Positions 11,736 through 20,941 of a stretch of DNA of 64,000 nt are shown here, one piece after another. The DNA lies in contig VWZF01005530.1 in NCBI GenBank assembly GCA_013396755.1, positions 203,001 through 267,000 on the forward strand, given 5' to 3'. Under the pieces are notes generated by a model that was not told where the DNA came from, searched no databases, and saw only the letters and a list, made by a program, of their open reading frames with translations. The DNA is from Sclerurus mexicanus (Eukaryota; Chordata; Aves; Passeriformes; Furnariidae). A program made the position numbers and the translations under genes. Every line of letters starts with the position of its first letter. Within the stretch, counting starts at the first letter, position 1.

Positions 11736-14700
11736 CTTCTGTAGTGGGTCCTAATGCGTCAATTGCTTCTTGTGAAACTTGAGGCAGGGCAGCAGTAGTG
11801 GTGGCCAGCAGATGGGGATTGTCTAGAGCAGCTGTCTCTGTCTCTTGTTCTGACACCGCAGGAGGGGAAAGCTCTATTTCAAGCTGACCCTCTTCAGGGT
11901 TCCTGGGTCCCTGCGTTGGTTCAACATCTGGAGTCCTGGTAGTAATTACAATGTCTGGGACAGACGTTTCCCCTACAATGCCTGTGATTGAGTGTGTCAC
12001 AGCTCCAGATGTTGCATCAGTAATCTCCTCCTTGGGAGTACCAAAGGGCTCCCCACTGGCCAAAGATGTGGCAGCTGTTTTGATGTTAGCAGCAGGCAAT
12101 GCTGATGTTTCCCCTCTGGTTTCATGGACTATGAATGTTTCTGTATTAGTCTCTGGAAATGTTTCACCCCAGGCTTCTTGACTTGTGGGTGTTTCTATTC
12201 TAATTTCAGGAAATGCAGAAGTTTCCTCACTTACTTCTTGAACTGTGGATGTTTCTATGTAAATTTCAGGATAGGCAGATGTTTCACCCCTGGCTTCTTG
12301 ACCTGTTGGTGTTTCTGTGCTAATCTCAGGGAATGCAGATGTCTCCCCACTGATATCATGGACTGTAGAAGTTTCTATGCTAATCTCAGGAAATGCAGAT
12401 GCTTCACCTCGGGCTTCTTGACTTGTGGATGTTTCTATTCTAATTTCAGGAAATGCAGATGTTTCACCACTGATTTCGTGGACTGTTGAAGTTTCTATGC
12501 TGATTTCAGGAAATGCAGAAGTTTCCCCACTGGTTTCATGGACTGTAGAAGTTTCTATGCTAATTTCTGGGTAGGCAGATGTTTCACCCCTGGCTTCTTG
12601 ATTTGTGTATGTTTCTATTCTAATTTCAGGAAATGCAGAACTTTCTCCACTAATTTCATGCACTGTGGAAGTTTCTATGCTGATTTCAGGAAAGGCAGAT
12701 GTTTCTCCACTGGTTTCATGGACTGTCGAAGTTTCTATGCTAATTTCAGGATAGCCAGATATTTCACCCCTGGCCTCTTGACTTGTGAATGTTTCTATTC
12801 TGATTTCAGGAAATGCAGATGTTTCCCCACTGATGTCTTGACTTGTGGATGTTTCTATTCTAATTTCAGGAAATGCAGGTGTTTCCCCACTGATTTCATG
12901 TATTGTGGATGTTTCTGTGCTACTTTCAGGAAATGCAGAGGTTTCCCCACTTATTTCTTGAACTGTGGATGCTTCTATGATAATTTCAGGATAGCCAGAT
13001 GTTTCACCTCTGGCTTCCTGACTTGTGGATGTTTCTGTGTAAATTTCAGGAAATGCAGAGGTTTCCCCACTGATTTCTTGAATTGTTGATGTTTCTGTGC
13101 TAAATTCAGGAAATGCAGATGTCTCCCCACTGATTTCATGAATTGTGGAAGTTTCTACACTAGTTTCAGGAAATGCAGATGTTTCACCACTGATTTCATA
13201 AGCTGTGGATGTTTCTAGACCACTTTCTGGCAATGCAGATGTTTCCCCACTTAGTTCACCAGATGCAGAGCCTTCACCACTTGGCCCCAAACTGTAGGGA
13301 AATGTGACAGCTGTTTCCCCACCCAGTTCCTGTGATACTGTTGGTCTTGTCACAACTTCTACTAAATCAGAAGTGACTAAAGTGACTTCTGGAAGCCCTG
13401 AGACCTCCCCACTAATATCAGTTACGGCTGAAGACTGTCCACTTAGATCTATGGCTCTAGGAAAGTCTCCACTGAAGTATGGGATCCCAGATGGCTCTCC
13501 ACTGAAGTCTCCTCTCCCTGAAGGAAATCCACTAGTCTCAATGGCTCCAGACCCTTCTCCAGATAGTCCTCTGTCTCCAGAAGGAAGTCCACTGATTTCT
13601 ATCATCCCAGATGGCCCTTCTCCCACCTCTTGTGCAACTGATGTCTGTGTTACAACTTCCACCAAGGTGGTATCCACAAGAGACACTGTGGGAAAACCAG
13701 AGGTGAGTCCACTTTCCTCTCCGGACAGCAGACCACTGGTGACATCAACTCCAGAGACATCTCCACTGCTGTCAGTCACTCCACTCGGATATCCACTCAT
13801 CTCCAGCACTCCAGATGCACTCCCACCAAAGTCTACATGCCCAGAGGGCTCACCACTGATGTCTAAACTCCCGGATACCAGGCCTGATGCATCTTCACCT
13901 CCTGAAGGCAATCCACTGATTTCCAAAGTCTCTTTTGCTTCTGCTTCTGTAATTGAGGGGGTTGTTGTCACTTCCTCCAAAGTGACATCTACAAAGGTAA
14001 TGCCGGAGGCCTCGCTGCTTCCATCCACACCAGAGGTAAGGCCACTTACGTCCACTAGGCCACTGACCTCATGTGTTCCAGATGTTTCTCCACTGATATC
14101 CAGTCCTGAGGGCAACCCGCTGAGCTCAGACCCTCCAGAGGGCAGCCCACTGAGATCAGGTACTCCAGAGGGCTCCCCACTGAGCTCCAACCCTCCGGAA
14201 GACTCCCTGCTTGGCTCAGTTCCTGAGGGTAAGCCTTGGATTCCACTGCTGCTGTCCCACTCAGAGGATGGGAACCCTGACAGATCTCCTTCACCACTGA
14301 CTCCAATGGATCCTTTTCCCTCCTCTTGCCGTTCTGGCACTGTTGTCACAACTTCCACCAATGTGGTATCCACAAGAGAGATGGTAGGAAAACCAGAGGC
14401 AAGTCCACTTTCCTCTCCAGATGGCATGCCACTGACTAGCTCAGTGCCAGAGATTTCTCCACTAGCTCCAAAAGGCACCCCACTGCTTTCCACTCCAGGT
14501 GGCATCCCCCTAATTTCTGGTATCCTTGAAGCAGACACTGATACCTCTCCCTCTGCAGAAGGCAGGCCACTGATATCAACAACACCAGATGGCACACCAC
14601 TCAGGTCTCCTGAGGGCAACCCACTTTCTCCGGGTAGGAAGCCACTGGTATGCAGGTCTACCGATGGTATTCCACTCTCTCCAATCCCTGAATGTTCTCC

Positions 14701-14894
14701 ACTAAGTTCAAAAACTCCAGAAGTTGGTTCTCCACTTGTATCCGGGACTCCAGATACCCAGCCAGATGCCAAGGATTCACCACTGACTTGATGTTCTCCA
14801 GATTCAGTCACCTCCCCTGACACTTCACTAATGGAAGCATTGGTACTTGTTTCCTCCGGTATTATGGTAGCTGGAGGAAAAGCAGATGGACTCA
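11736..14894 (-). CDS. ACAN: ACAN exon 12: giant chondroitin-sulfate attachment exon (CS1/CS2)
   Basis: One uninterrupted 3159-nt exon (model residues 790-1843) with acceptor TTTCCAG|TGAGTCC and donor ACAGAAG|GTAATG, both phase 1. It is dominated by Ser-Gly dipeptides, the sites where xylosyltransferase starts chondroitin-sulfate chains. Three parts are visible. A CS1-like half (about 13.26-14.89 kb) repeats SGLPSG-type motifs punctuated four times by an LVEVVT-like spacer. Next is an 18-copy 20-residue array (12169-13248). Last is a short SG-poor tail (11736-12054). Candidate aggrecanase sites RQEE|GKGS, VAQE|VGEG and VSQE|LGGE align with CS2 sites of mammals. No stop codon interrupts it. 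Its low-complexity composition also produces long spurious antisense ORFs. Confidence 0.96.
12169..13248 (-). repeat. ACAN: 60-bp coding tandem repeat, 18 full copies, in CS exon
   Basis: Eighteen consecutive 60-bp units encode 20-residue repeats of the form GETSAFPEIxIETSTxxExx (model residues 1339-1698), without a single indel. A shortened 18-residue unit (12115-12168) and a diverged 20-residue unit (12055-12114) follow, after which the periodicity fades. The period is a multiple of three, so the frame is kept. Units end either in a form like HEIS, where the following G restores an SG site, or in QEAR, which removes it. The C-terminal copies are the more degenerate. In human CS2 a comparable segment (SETSAYPE...) occurs without such an array, so this looks like an expansion from one ancestral unit. 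Confidence 0.95.
13651..14418 (-). repeat. ACAN: Internal near-duplicate segments in CS1-like region
   Basis: Two roughly 72-bp segments, 13651-13722 and 14347-14418, are nearly identical and lie about 700 bp apart in the same frame. Both encode SGFPTxSLVDTTLVEVV preceded by a SGEESGL motif. They mark the ends of a larger higher-order repeat of the CS1-like region, with looser copies of the spacer at about 13.36 and 13.97 kb. The high identity of these spacer segments relative to the intervening SG repeats suggests duplication or gene conversion within the exon. Confidence 0.75.
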
Positions 14895-15010
14895 CTGGAA
14901 AAGAAAGAACAAAGAGAAGGAGCTGGGAAAATTATTTATACTTTGGAAGTGTCCCAACCCTACACCACCAGCCAAGCATGACACAGGCTACAGGGAAGCT
15001 CTGAACCCAC

Positions 15011-15202
15011 CTGAGAGCAATGACACATCAGTTGGAAAGACCTCTGTTCCCCAGGCTGTCTGATTCTCAGGTTGAGTGGCAAACTCTGTCTCCATGGTCA
15101 CCTCCTCCCCAGAGGGTACACCCTCCACTCCAGGGATCACTTGTGTTGCCAGCACATCTTCAAAGAACGGAGTGACCCCCTCCTCCTCTGCAGGAGGCAG
15201 AG
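15011..15202 (-). CDS. ACAN: ACAN exon 11: short exon at the keratan-sulfate position
   Basis: This 192-nt exon has no long ORF signature of its own and is set by splicing: acceptor TGTTCCAG|CTCTGC, donor CTCTCAG|GTGGGT, phase 1 at both ends, joining G2 to the CS exon in frame. It encodes about 64 residues (726-790) that are acidic and Pro/Thr-rich, such as ALPPAEEEGVTPFF, VEGVPSGEEVTME and ENQTAWGTEVFP. Mammals with a developed KS domain have a run of Glu-Glu-Pro-type hexapeptides here, and none is visible. One SG dipeptide and one NQT sequon are present. The assignment rests on position, phase and splice sites. Confidence 0.88.
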
Positions 15203-15369
15203 CTGGAACAAAATATGTATTGAAGGCATTTTATAAAAATTCATAATCCAAAGTGCTGGTGAAGTGTCTCACCCAAACCAGCACCCCAACACACCCAACC
15301 TCCCTCATGCAATCAACCCGTTTCCCTGAGGAGACAGGCCCATGTGCCCTGCAAGGCGTGGGAGGGTAC

Positions 15370-15663
15370 CTCTGAAGCAGAAGGCATGGTGCCGGGATAG
15401 CGGGTCAGGGAAGCCCGTCTGGTTGTGGTGCTGGTAGAGGGTTCTCACGCCTGGCGTGTCCCCCCCGCAGGTGGGACGGGGGCTCACGATGGGATAGCGG
15501 AGGCTGCCGTCGGCCATCCAGCCCGCATAGCACCTGTCCAGGCCCTGCTTCCAGGCGGCGTGGAGTTGGCCAACAGAGGCCAGTGTGGCGTTTTGGCTCT
15601 CACAGTACTGCTGGGCTTCTGGGAAGGTGAACTGCTCTGGCTGGGTTGCGAAGAACACCTCGC
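15370..15663 (-). CDS. ACAN: ACAN exon 10: link module 4, end of G2
   Basis: A single 294-nt exon (model residues 628-726) encodes link module 4: GEVFFATQPEQFTF, NATLASVGQLHAAW, DRCYAGWMADGSLRYP, RPTCGGDTPGVRT and a final HHAFCFRG. Four cysteines are in place. NAT and NQT are N-glycosylation candidates. The acceptor is TCCTCAG|GCGAGG and the donor is TCAGAG|GTACCC, phase 1 at both ends. The exon is noticeably more GC-rich than the flanking introns, and it is the paralogue of exon 6. Confidence 0.96.
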
Positions 15664-15784
15664 CTGAGGAATGGGAGAGAAAGCAGGCTTGAATCCCTGC
15701 ATCCCACCCATGCACACACAGATGTGGAGGTGTGAAACCCATTTTTGCTTCACAGCAGGGCCCAGGGGAAGGGGAAGAACGTAC

Positions 15785-15912
15785 CCTTGAGCCTGTCAAT
15801 GTAGCAGTACACATCGTAGGTCTCTGAGGCTGGGCGCATGCCATAAGATCGCACACCTGGAGAGTTCTCTTTGTCTCCTATGCAGTTATTTCGGGGATTC
15901 ACAATGGGATAC
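15785..15912 (-). CDS. ACAN: ACAN exon 9: link module 3, second half
   Basis: Encodes model residues 585-628: YPIVNPRNNCIGDKE, SPGVRSYGMRP, then YDVYCYIDRLKG. The two cysteines complete link module 3. It is 128 nt, as in its G1 counterpart, and enters in phase 2 and leaves in phase 1. The acceptor is TTGGTAG|GTATCC, a TAG acceptor rather than the CAG used by most of the other exons. The donor is CAAGG|GTACGT. Confidence 0.95.
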
Positions 15913-16331
15913 CTACCAAAAGGAGAAGGGAGGAGGTAACCCAAGGTCAGCCTTATGTACCCAGGACTGAAGACTATGGCTGGGAGCAGGACATGAACTC
16001 TTCACTGTTAGAGGTGCTCAGACCATTTCAGCATGACTTGGAGTCAAGTCCACTTACAGCCTGGGACAACAAATACAAATCTTCCTCTACTTTTCCTACA
16101 TACCAGGAGAGCTCACTGGTGCAAGATGTACACACAGGTTAGGAAATGAGGAAAACAAGTGGAGAAGAATAGTCTATTGGCCGCTAGATATCGTGGCTTG
16201 GAGACAACCTCAGGTCAACAAAGGTTTAGATGCTGATGAGGAGAATAGCAGGACAGACCAGAGTAAAGACACAAATTCATGTCTGAATAGTCATTTTGAG
16301 AGGTGACGTCCCCAAGTCAATAATGTGTTAC
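15913..16331 (-). other. ACAN: ACAN intron between exons 8 and 9
   Basis: A 419-bp intron with a GTAACA donor and a GGTAG acceptor. Nothing else was recognised. Confidence 0.8.
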
Positions 16332-16506
16332 CTGACTGTCTGGTCCCGCAGCCAGCCAGCGTCACACTGGTCGAAGCCAGCCTCGTAGGCAGCCTGGAGC
16401 TGCTGGGGAGTGGCAATCACTGCACTGTTCTCCAGACAGGCCCGCTGGGCTTGGACAAAGGAGAAGGCATATCTGCTGGTGGCAGCACGGTAGTGAAACA
16501 CCACAC
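16332..16506 (-). CDS. ACAN: ACAN exon 8: link module 3, first half (G2-B)
   Basis: Encodes model residues 527-585, beginning GVVFHYRAATSRYAF and ending WLRDQTVR. It is paralogous to exon 4: same 175-nt length, same 1-to-2 phase pattern, and matching cysteines in QRACLE and DQCDAG. The acceptor is TCCCCCAG|GTGTGG and the donor is TGTCAG|GTAACA. G2 has link modules but no Ig loop. By family knowledge it does not bind hyaluronan and affects processing and secretion of the core protein. Confidence 0.96.
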
Positions 16507-16985
16507 CTGGGGGAAGAGAAGCCGTGGTGAGCCGAGCAGGTACAGGACCCTCCTGCACTGACATGCATGACCAGAAAGGGTCTTCCCAGCAACAGTGCAA
16601 GGACCAGTCCCTCACAAATCCACTTTAACGGAGATACCGCTTTCATTGAGTCCTGCTGCTACTTCTGGGGATCTCCTTTGCCCTTCCCTGGGATCTTCCT
16701 GCCTTGACTTTTCCCTTCCCTGGAGTCAGATGCCATATGCGAGAGCAGACTGTGACCAGTGCAGGCCAAGCACCAGCCAGCTGAGCCCTTGACAGCATGT
16801 AAAGGGTGGCCCTCAGTTTCCTCCTCTCTCCTCCTCTCCTACTGTAGAGGAGGCACTCAGCCTGTCCCTAACCCCAAACAGGCCTGCACACCTCCAGTGG
16901 TGGCAGAAGCTAAGGCTCCTTTTGGCTGAATGGTTACCTTTAGGAGAAACTGATCTTCAGGCTTCTTGGAGTGCTGGTGACTTAC
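16507..16985 (-). other. ACAN: ACAN intron between exons 7 and 8
   Basis: A 479-bp intron with a GTAAGT donor and a CCCCCAG acceptor, moderately GC-rich. No additional feature was seen. Confidence 0.8.
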
Positions 16986-17525
16986 CCGTGGGGGAAATGG
17001 GCTGCTCAGGGAGCTGACCAGCGCCAGGGGCTGCTGTCACTTGCACAACTTGATCTTCTACAGTGAACACCGAGGCAGACTCTGGTGCTGGTGTGGCTGT
17101 CACCTCCACAACCTCTTCCAGTGAGCTAACCTCTGCTGTATTGGTGGTGACAGCAGAGCCTGAGGCTATGGTGGTGATGGCAGTGCCTAAGTCTATGGTT
17201 GTGACCTCTTCAGCCTCAGTCCACTCTGCTGTGACTTCTGCCCTGGTCACATTTTCCTCCTCTGTGGCAGCTGTGTCTACTGTGACACTGGTGGTGAAGA
17301 GATCAGGCAGGACAGTGAAGCCCTCATACAGCTCGGTGGCCGTGGGTGTGATCTCAATGGGCTCCAGGGTGGCGATGCTGCCACGGGCCTCCTCCTCTGT
17401 GGCGTTGCGTGACAGAGGCAGCTCCACTTCGGTCTGGGTGACAGTCTGGACAGTGAAAGCACTGCCCAGCTCACTCCCTGTCTCGTCAATGAACTGCCCC
17501 GGGACCAAGGTCTCAGCGTCATCCC
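16986..17525 (-). CDS. ACAN: ACAN exon 7: interglobular domain with aggrecanase site
   Basis: Encodes model residues 347-527, the extended linker between G1 and G2. It is rich in Thr, Glu and Val, with few cysteines and no globular pattern. The segment NATEEE|ARGS (cut expected between codons at 17389 and 17388) lines up with the mammalian ADAMTS4/5 aggrecanase site TEGE|ARGS. The stretch just after G1 reads VPGQFID where mammals have the MMP site IPEN|FFG, so that site is not conserved here. NAT and NVT are N-glycosylation candidates. The acceptor is GCTGCAG|GGGAT and the donor is CACGG|GTAAGT, both phase 1. The domain ends VEDQVVQVTAAPG, a conserved lead-in to G2. Confidence 0.95.
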
Positions 17526-19225
17526 CTGCAGCAGGACACAAAGCAGCAATCAGAGAGGACAAGATCAGTCTGACAAGGTGGACTGCACTGGTGCTGCCTC
17601 CAAGAAGAAGCTGGGTGTTTGCTGGCTCTGAGAGGATTAGGGAAGTCATGGTGGGTTTGTAAAAGAAATGACCTTCCTCCCTCCACCGTGGCTCTCTACA
17701 ACACCTCAGCACGGGGGGGCATGGTCATAAGGCAATGAGGCACCGAGTTCTCCACAGCTGGTGAATCAGCAGGGACATTCCCTGCTGTCCTCCCTGTTCT
17801 TCCCTGGAACACCTTGCCCATATCCAAGTCTGTACTGACCTCTAGTGCCTGCTGTAAGGAATTTAAGGTGGCCGGAGGGAAGTGGGGGAGCTTGGATAAC
17901 CTCCACGGCAGATCTGTCTGAGCCGTGAGAGAAAGACAGCTGGGTCCTCACACAGTGAATGAAGCCTCACCAGTATCGTGATCTCCTTCTACTCTGCACA
18001 GGCGACGACTTAAGAGCTCATCCCATAAAAGCATACCAACCCCATTGCCAGGACAGCCAAAGCCACTTACTGTACCAAATACATTCAAACAGCTCCCACC
18101 TGTTCCCTTCAGTATCCCTTTCCTGCTGAAGTCACATCCCTTGGGTCTAGGAGAATGTGATTAACATGACACTGAGCACGTCAGCCTACAGCAAGGACAG
18201 TGATTTACAGAGCAGCATAAAACAGAACTGTGAGGGCAGGTTAGGGAAAGATGGGACATCTTGGATATGCAGCAAGGCAGGTCTTGGCTGGGGAGGGAGA
18301 GAGAATGAGACACTGCCAGGGATTTCCCCTAATATTGCTTTCCCTGCTCTATTTATTTCCAGTTCCATTTTTCTACTAGTTCATTTTAGCCTCTCAGACA
18401 TCATGGGATTCAGAGATAATTCGATAGAGATACTCAGACAAGGAGTGACTGTATGCATCAACTTCAGGTTCAAACCCTGAGATAACCAGAAGGCTGTGAC
18501 TTCCTTGATGGACCAGTCTTTAATCTGGCAACATAACTGGGTACCTGCAGGGGTCTGGGAGATGTATCTGGGTACAGTAGGTCTGATCAGAGCGGTTTCA
18601 ATACATATTTTAAAATATTGTTATTTTTTAAACTACAGCAATCTTATTTGTATGTCAATCTCTGGTTGCCCTGAACAGACCACATATGACTGTGCTTTGC
18701 CCACTGCTTGCTGCAGGGAGAAGTGTGCAGTTAGAAGAAAGGGGGAGCAGCTGGGAAGCTCTCCACTTCCTAGGTACAATTTTGCTCCATGATTGCCAGG
18801 GACTGCGTCAGTCTCAGATTTATCCCAGCATGGAAACTCAGTCATGTGTCTGTACCACATCACATCACTATACACATCTTCAGGGTCAGACCTGTTCTCT
18901 TTCTCTTCTATCTCCAGCGTTCAAATTCTTGTTCATGGAGCACCTGAGCTCTACTCCACATCTCCAGGAGAGCTATGAAAGCAGGAAGGTGTGGGAGGAC
19001 TAGAGAGAAGCAGGCTGGGTTATACCCACCTCCGCAGAGCCTATTGTACAGGTCAAGCAGCTGTGTACTTTCTGGATCTGCTTCCTACCCAAACAAGGAC
19101 TTAGTCCTTTGCCAAACCTGCTTTCTCCCTCTTTTTTAAAAAAAACATTAAAGAAGCAAGAGGTTATCTCCTGCTTCCTGGTGTGTAGAGTCACATTGCT
19201 TAGTCCCACAGCCCCGTGCACTCAC
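17526..19225 (-). other. ACAN: ACAN intron between exons 6 and 7
   Basis: A 1.7-kb intron with a GTGAGT donor and a TGCTGCAG acceptor. Short ORFs in it show no domain and no splice logic. I see no repeat family or RNA gene. Confidence 0.8.
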
Positions 19226-19519
19226 CACTGTAGCAGATGGCGTCGTAGCGGGAGTCGGGGTGCGGGTACCCCGTCTGGTTCACGTACAGGTACACGGTCC
19301 GCACGCCCAACAGGTTGCCCCCACAGTTGGGCCGTGCTCTGGAGATGGGGTAGCGGACGCTGCGGTCAGCCAGCCAGCCTGCGCTGCACATGTCCATGCC
19401 TTCCTTCCAGGCCAAGTACAGCTCTCCTGTGGTGGCCAAACGTGCCCCCAAACTGCGGCACTTGTCAAAAGCTTCTTGGAAGGTGAACTTCTCTGGGGCA
19501 GTGGCATAGAAGACTTTAC
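19226..19519 (-). CDS. ACAN: ACAN exon 6: link module 2, end of G1 (G1-B')
   Basis: A single 294-nt exon (model residues 249-347) encodes the whole second link module. It starts GKVFYATAPEKFTF, includes ARLATTGELYLAW, DMCSAGWLADRSVRYP and RPNCGGN, and ends YDAICYSG. All four link-module cysteines are present, and NQT is a candidate N-glycosylation site. The acceptor is ATTGCAG|GTAAAG and the donor is ACAGTG|GTGAGT, both phase 1. Together with exons 3-5 it completes the G1 globule that anchors aggrecan to hyaluronan. Confidence 0.97.
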
Positions 19520-20109
19520 CTGCAATTACACCATCCATCAGCACAGGAATCACCTGTAGAATTTGATCCCAGTTCCCTTTCTATCCACTTCCCACTCCCG
19601 AGAGTTTGGATAAGATGAAGAATCCTGTATATTAGAGCTGAACTGCAAATCCCTGTGGGTGACTGTTTATAAAGACCAGGAGAAAGTGAGTTTTACAGAC
19701 TGGAGCAGAACTTACCAAACCAGTTGGAGTCACAGGGAGAGAGGGAGATAAAGGGCAATTGCAGTCCTATTGTGTTGAATATTTCAATGCATCCCTGTCA
19801 TAGGCATACGTAGCTGACATCTCTGAATGTCACACCCTCAAATGGATGACCAGGCAGGATGGTGTGGACTCTAGTGGAGGTTATGTGGACTCCACCCTCT
19901 GTACTGCATTAGTCATTTGACATTAAAATTGTCCAAGGTCTAACAAAGAGACTGTAGACAACATCTGGCCTTACTAGATTATATGCTTTTCCGTCTTTAA
20001 TCTGTCCTTTCTCTAGGCCCTTTGTCTCTGTGTTTACTGTTGTCCAGTCTAGGCATGATGAGAGCTTTGGCTGTTTCTGTGTCTAGTAACAATGAAAGCC
20101 TCAAATCAC
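19520..20109 (-). other. ACAN: ACAN intron between exons 5 and 6
   Basis: A 590-bp intron with a GTGATT donor and an ATTGCAG acceptor. Nothing else was recognised. Confidence 0.8.
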
Positions 20110-20237
20110 CTTGCATTTGCTCTGCATAGCAGTAAACATCATAGGTTTCATCTGGCTCACGGACACCATAGGTCCTCACTCCTGGAAATTCGTCCTTGTC
20201 ACCATAGCAGCGCTCCCGGGGCCAGTGGATGGGGTAC
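20110..20237 (-). CDS. ACAN: ACAN exon 5: link module 1, second half
   Basis: Encodes model residues 206-249, starting YPIHWPRERCYG and running through FPGVRTYGVR and YDVYCYAEQM. The cysteines in ERCYGDK and DVYCYA complete the disulfide pattern of the first link module. The acceptor is CTTCAG|GTACCC and the donor is TGCAAG|GTGATT. The exon is 128 nt, the same length as the second-half exon of link module 3 at 15785-15912. It enters in phase 2 and leaves in phase 1. Confidence 0.96.
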
Positions 20238-20766
20238 CTGAAGAAGAGATGGTGCATAAGTACTGTGGGACAAGACCCTGGCAGCCACAGGAGGCTGGGA
20301 GGGAGCTGCAGAGCACTGTGCAGCATGGTGATTTTTACTTTTCCTGGTTTATGGGGAAAGGGAAGGATGATCTGCTGTCTTGCCCTCACTCTGATGGTCC
20401 TTGGAGCACTGACCAAAGACATCAGGACAAGGTTCCTCCCCAGTGGGGAGGAACACAGCTCGGTATGGCTGAGCCACACTTGTGCATCTTGGCACAGCAT
20501 TGATTCTGCTCAGAGAGGATGAAGGACCTGGATTAAGCCATTGTTCATTCAGTTGTCAACACCAGCTGAGGAGGACAGTGGTCACTCTGCTTTCCTACTA
20601 GAGATTCCTCCTGTCAGAGAATGCCTTGGAATCCACTGCCTCTCCCTGCACACCAGTACTTACAACAGCTGCTATTTAGCAAGCATTTTCTGTTGGTGAC
20701 TTCATTACAGAAGCCCTTCCCTAATGACTCTGCTGAGACTTTCCTTTCCCCACCACAATTCCTTAC
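20238..20766 (-). other. ACAN: ACAN intron between exons 4 and 5
   Basis: A 529-bp intron with a GTAAGG donor and a CTTCAG acceptor. Nothing else was recognised. Confidence 0.8.
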
Positions 20767-20941
20767 CTGACAGTCTGATCAGCCAGCCAGCCAGCATCAC
20801 ACTGCTCATACCCATCCTCGTAGGCAGCCTGCAGCTGCTCAGGAGTGGCAATGACAGCACTGTTCTGGATACAGGCCTGCTTTGCCTTCTCAAAGTTCAA
20901 GGTGTACCTTGTGGAGATTGCTCTGTAGTGGAACACGATGC
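20767..20941 (-). CDS. ACAN: ACAN exon 4: link module 1, first half (G1-B)
   Basis: Encodes model residues 148-206, beginning GIVFHYRAISTRY and ending at WLADQTVR, the first half of a hyaluronan-binding link (Xlink/PTR) module. The cysteines lie in KQACIQ and EQCDAG. The acceptor is TTTTCCAG|GC and the donor is TGTCAG|GTAAGG. The exon enters in phase 1 and leaves in phase 2. Its 175-nt length equals that of the paralogous G2 exon at 16332-16506, which supports the assignment. With the next exon it makes a complete module that contacts hyaluronan in the extracellular matrix. Confidence 0.97.

Noticed and set aside
12124..13089. Cysteine-rich plus-strand ORFs (12124-12489 and 12538-13089) with a repeated CGCFYxNFRK motif
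   Set aside because: They look like a repetitive cysteine-rich protein, but they are the complement of the 60-bp aggrecan repeat, whose period is divisible by three. No independent evidence of expression or start.
12169..13248. Regularly spaced repeat resembling a CRISPR-like array
   Set aside because: The units are head-to-tail without unique spacers, encode protein in frame and lie in a vertebrate exon.
13304..14791. A 495-codon plus-strand ORF opposite the CS exon
   Set aside because: It is the antisense shadow of the SG-repeat coding sequence. A three-base-periodic low-complexity exon keeps the opposite strand open. It has no domain, and the minus strand is clearly the coding strand by splice phase and homology.
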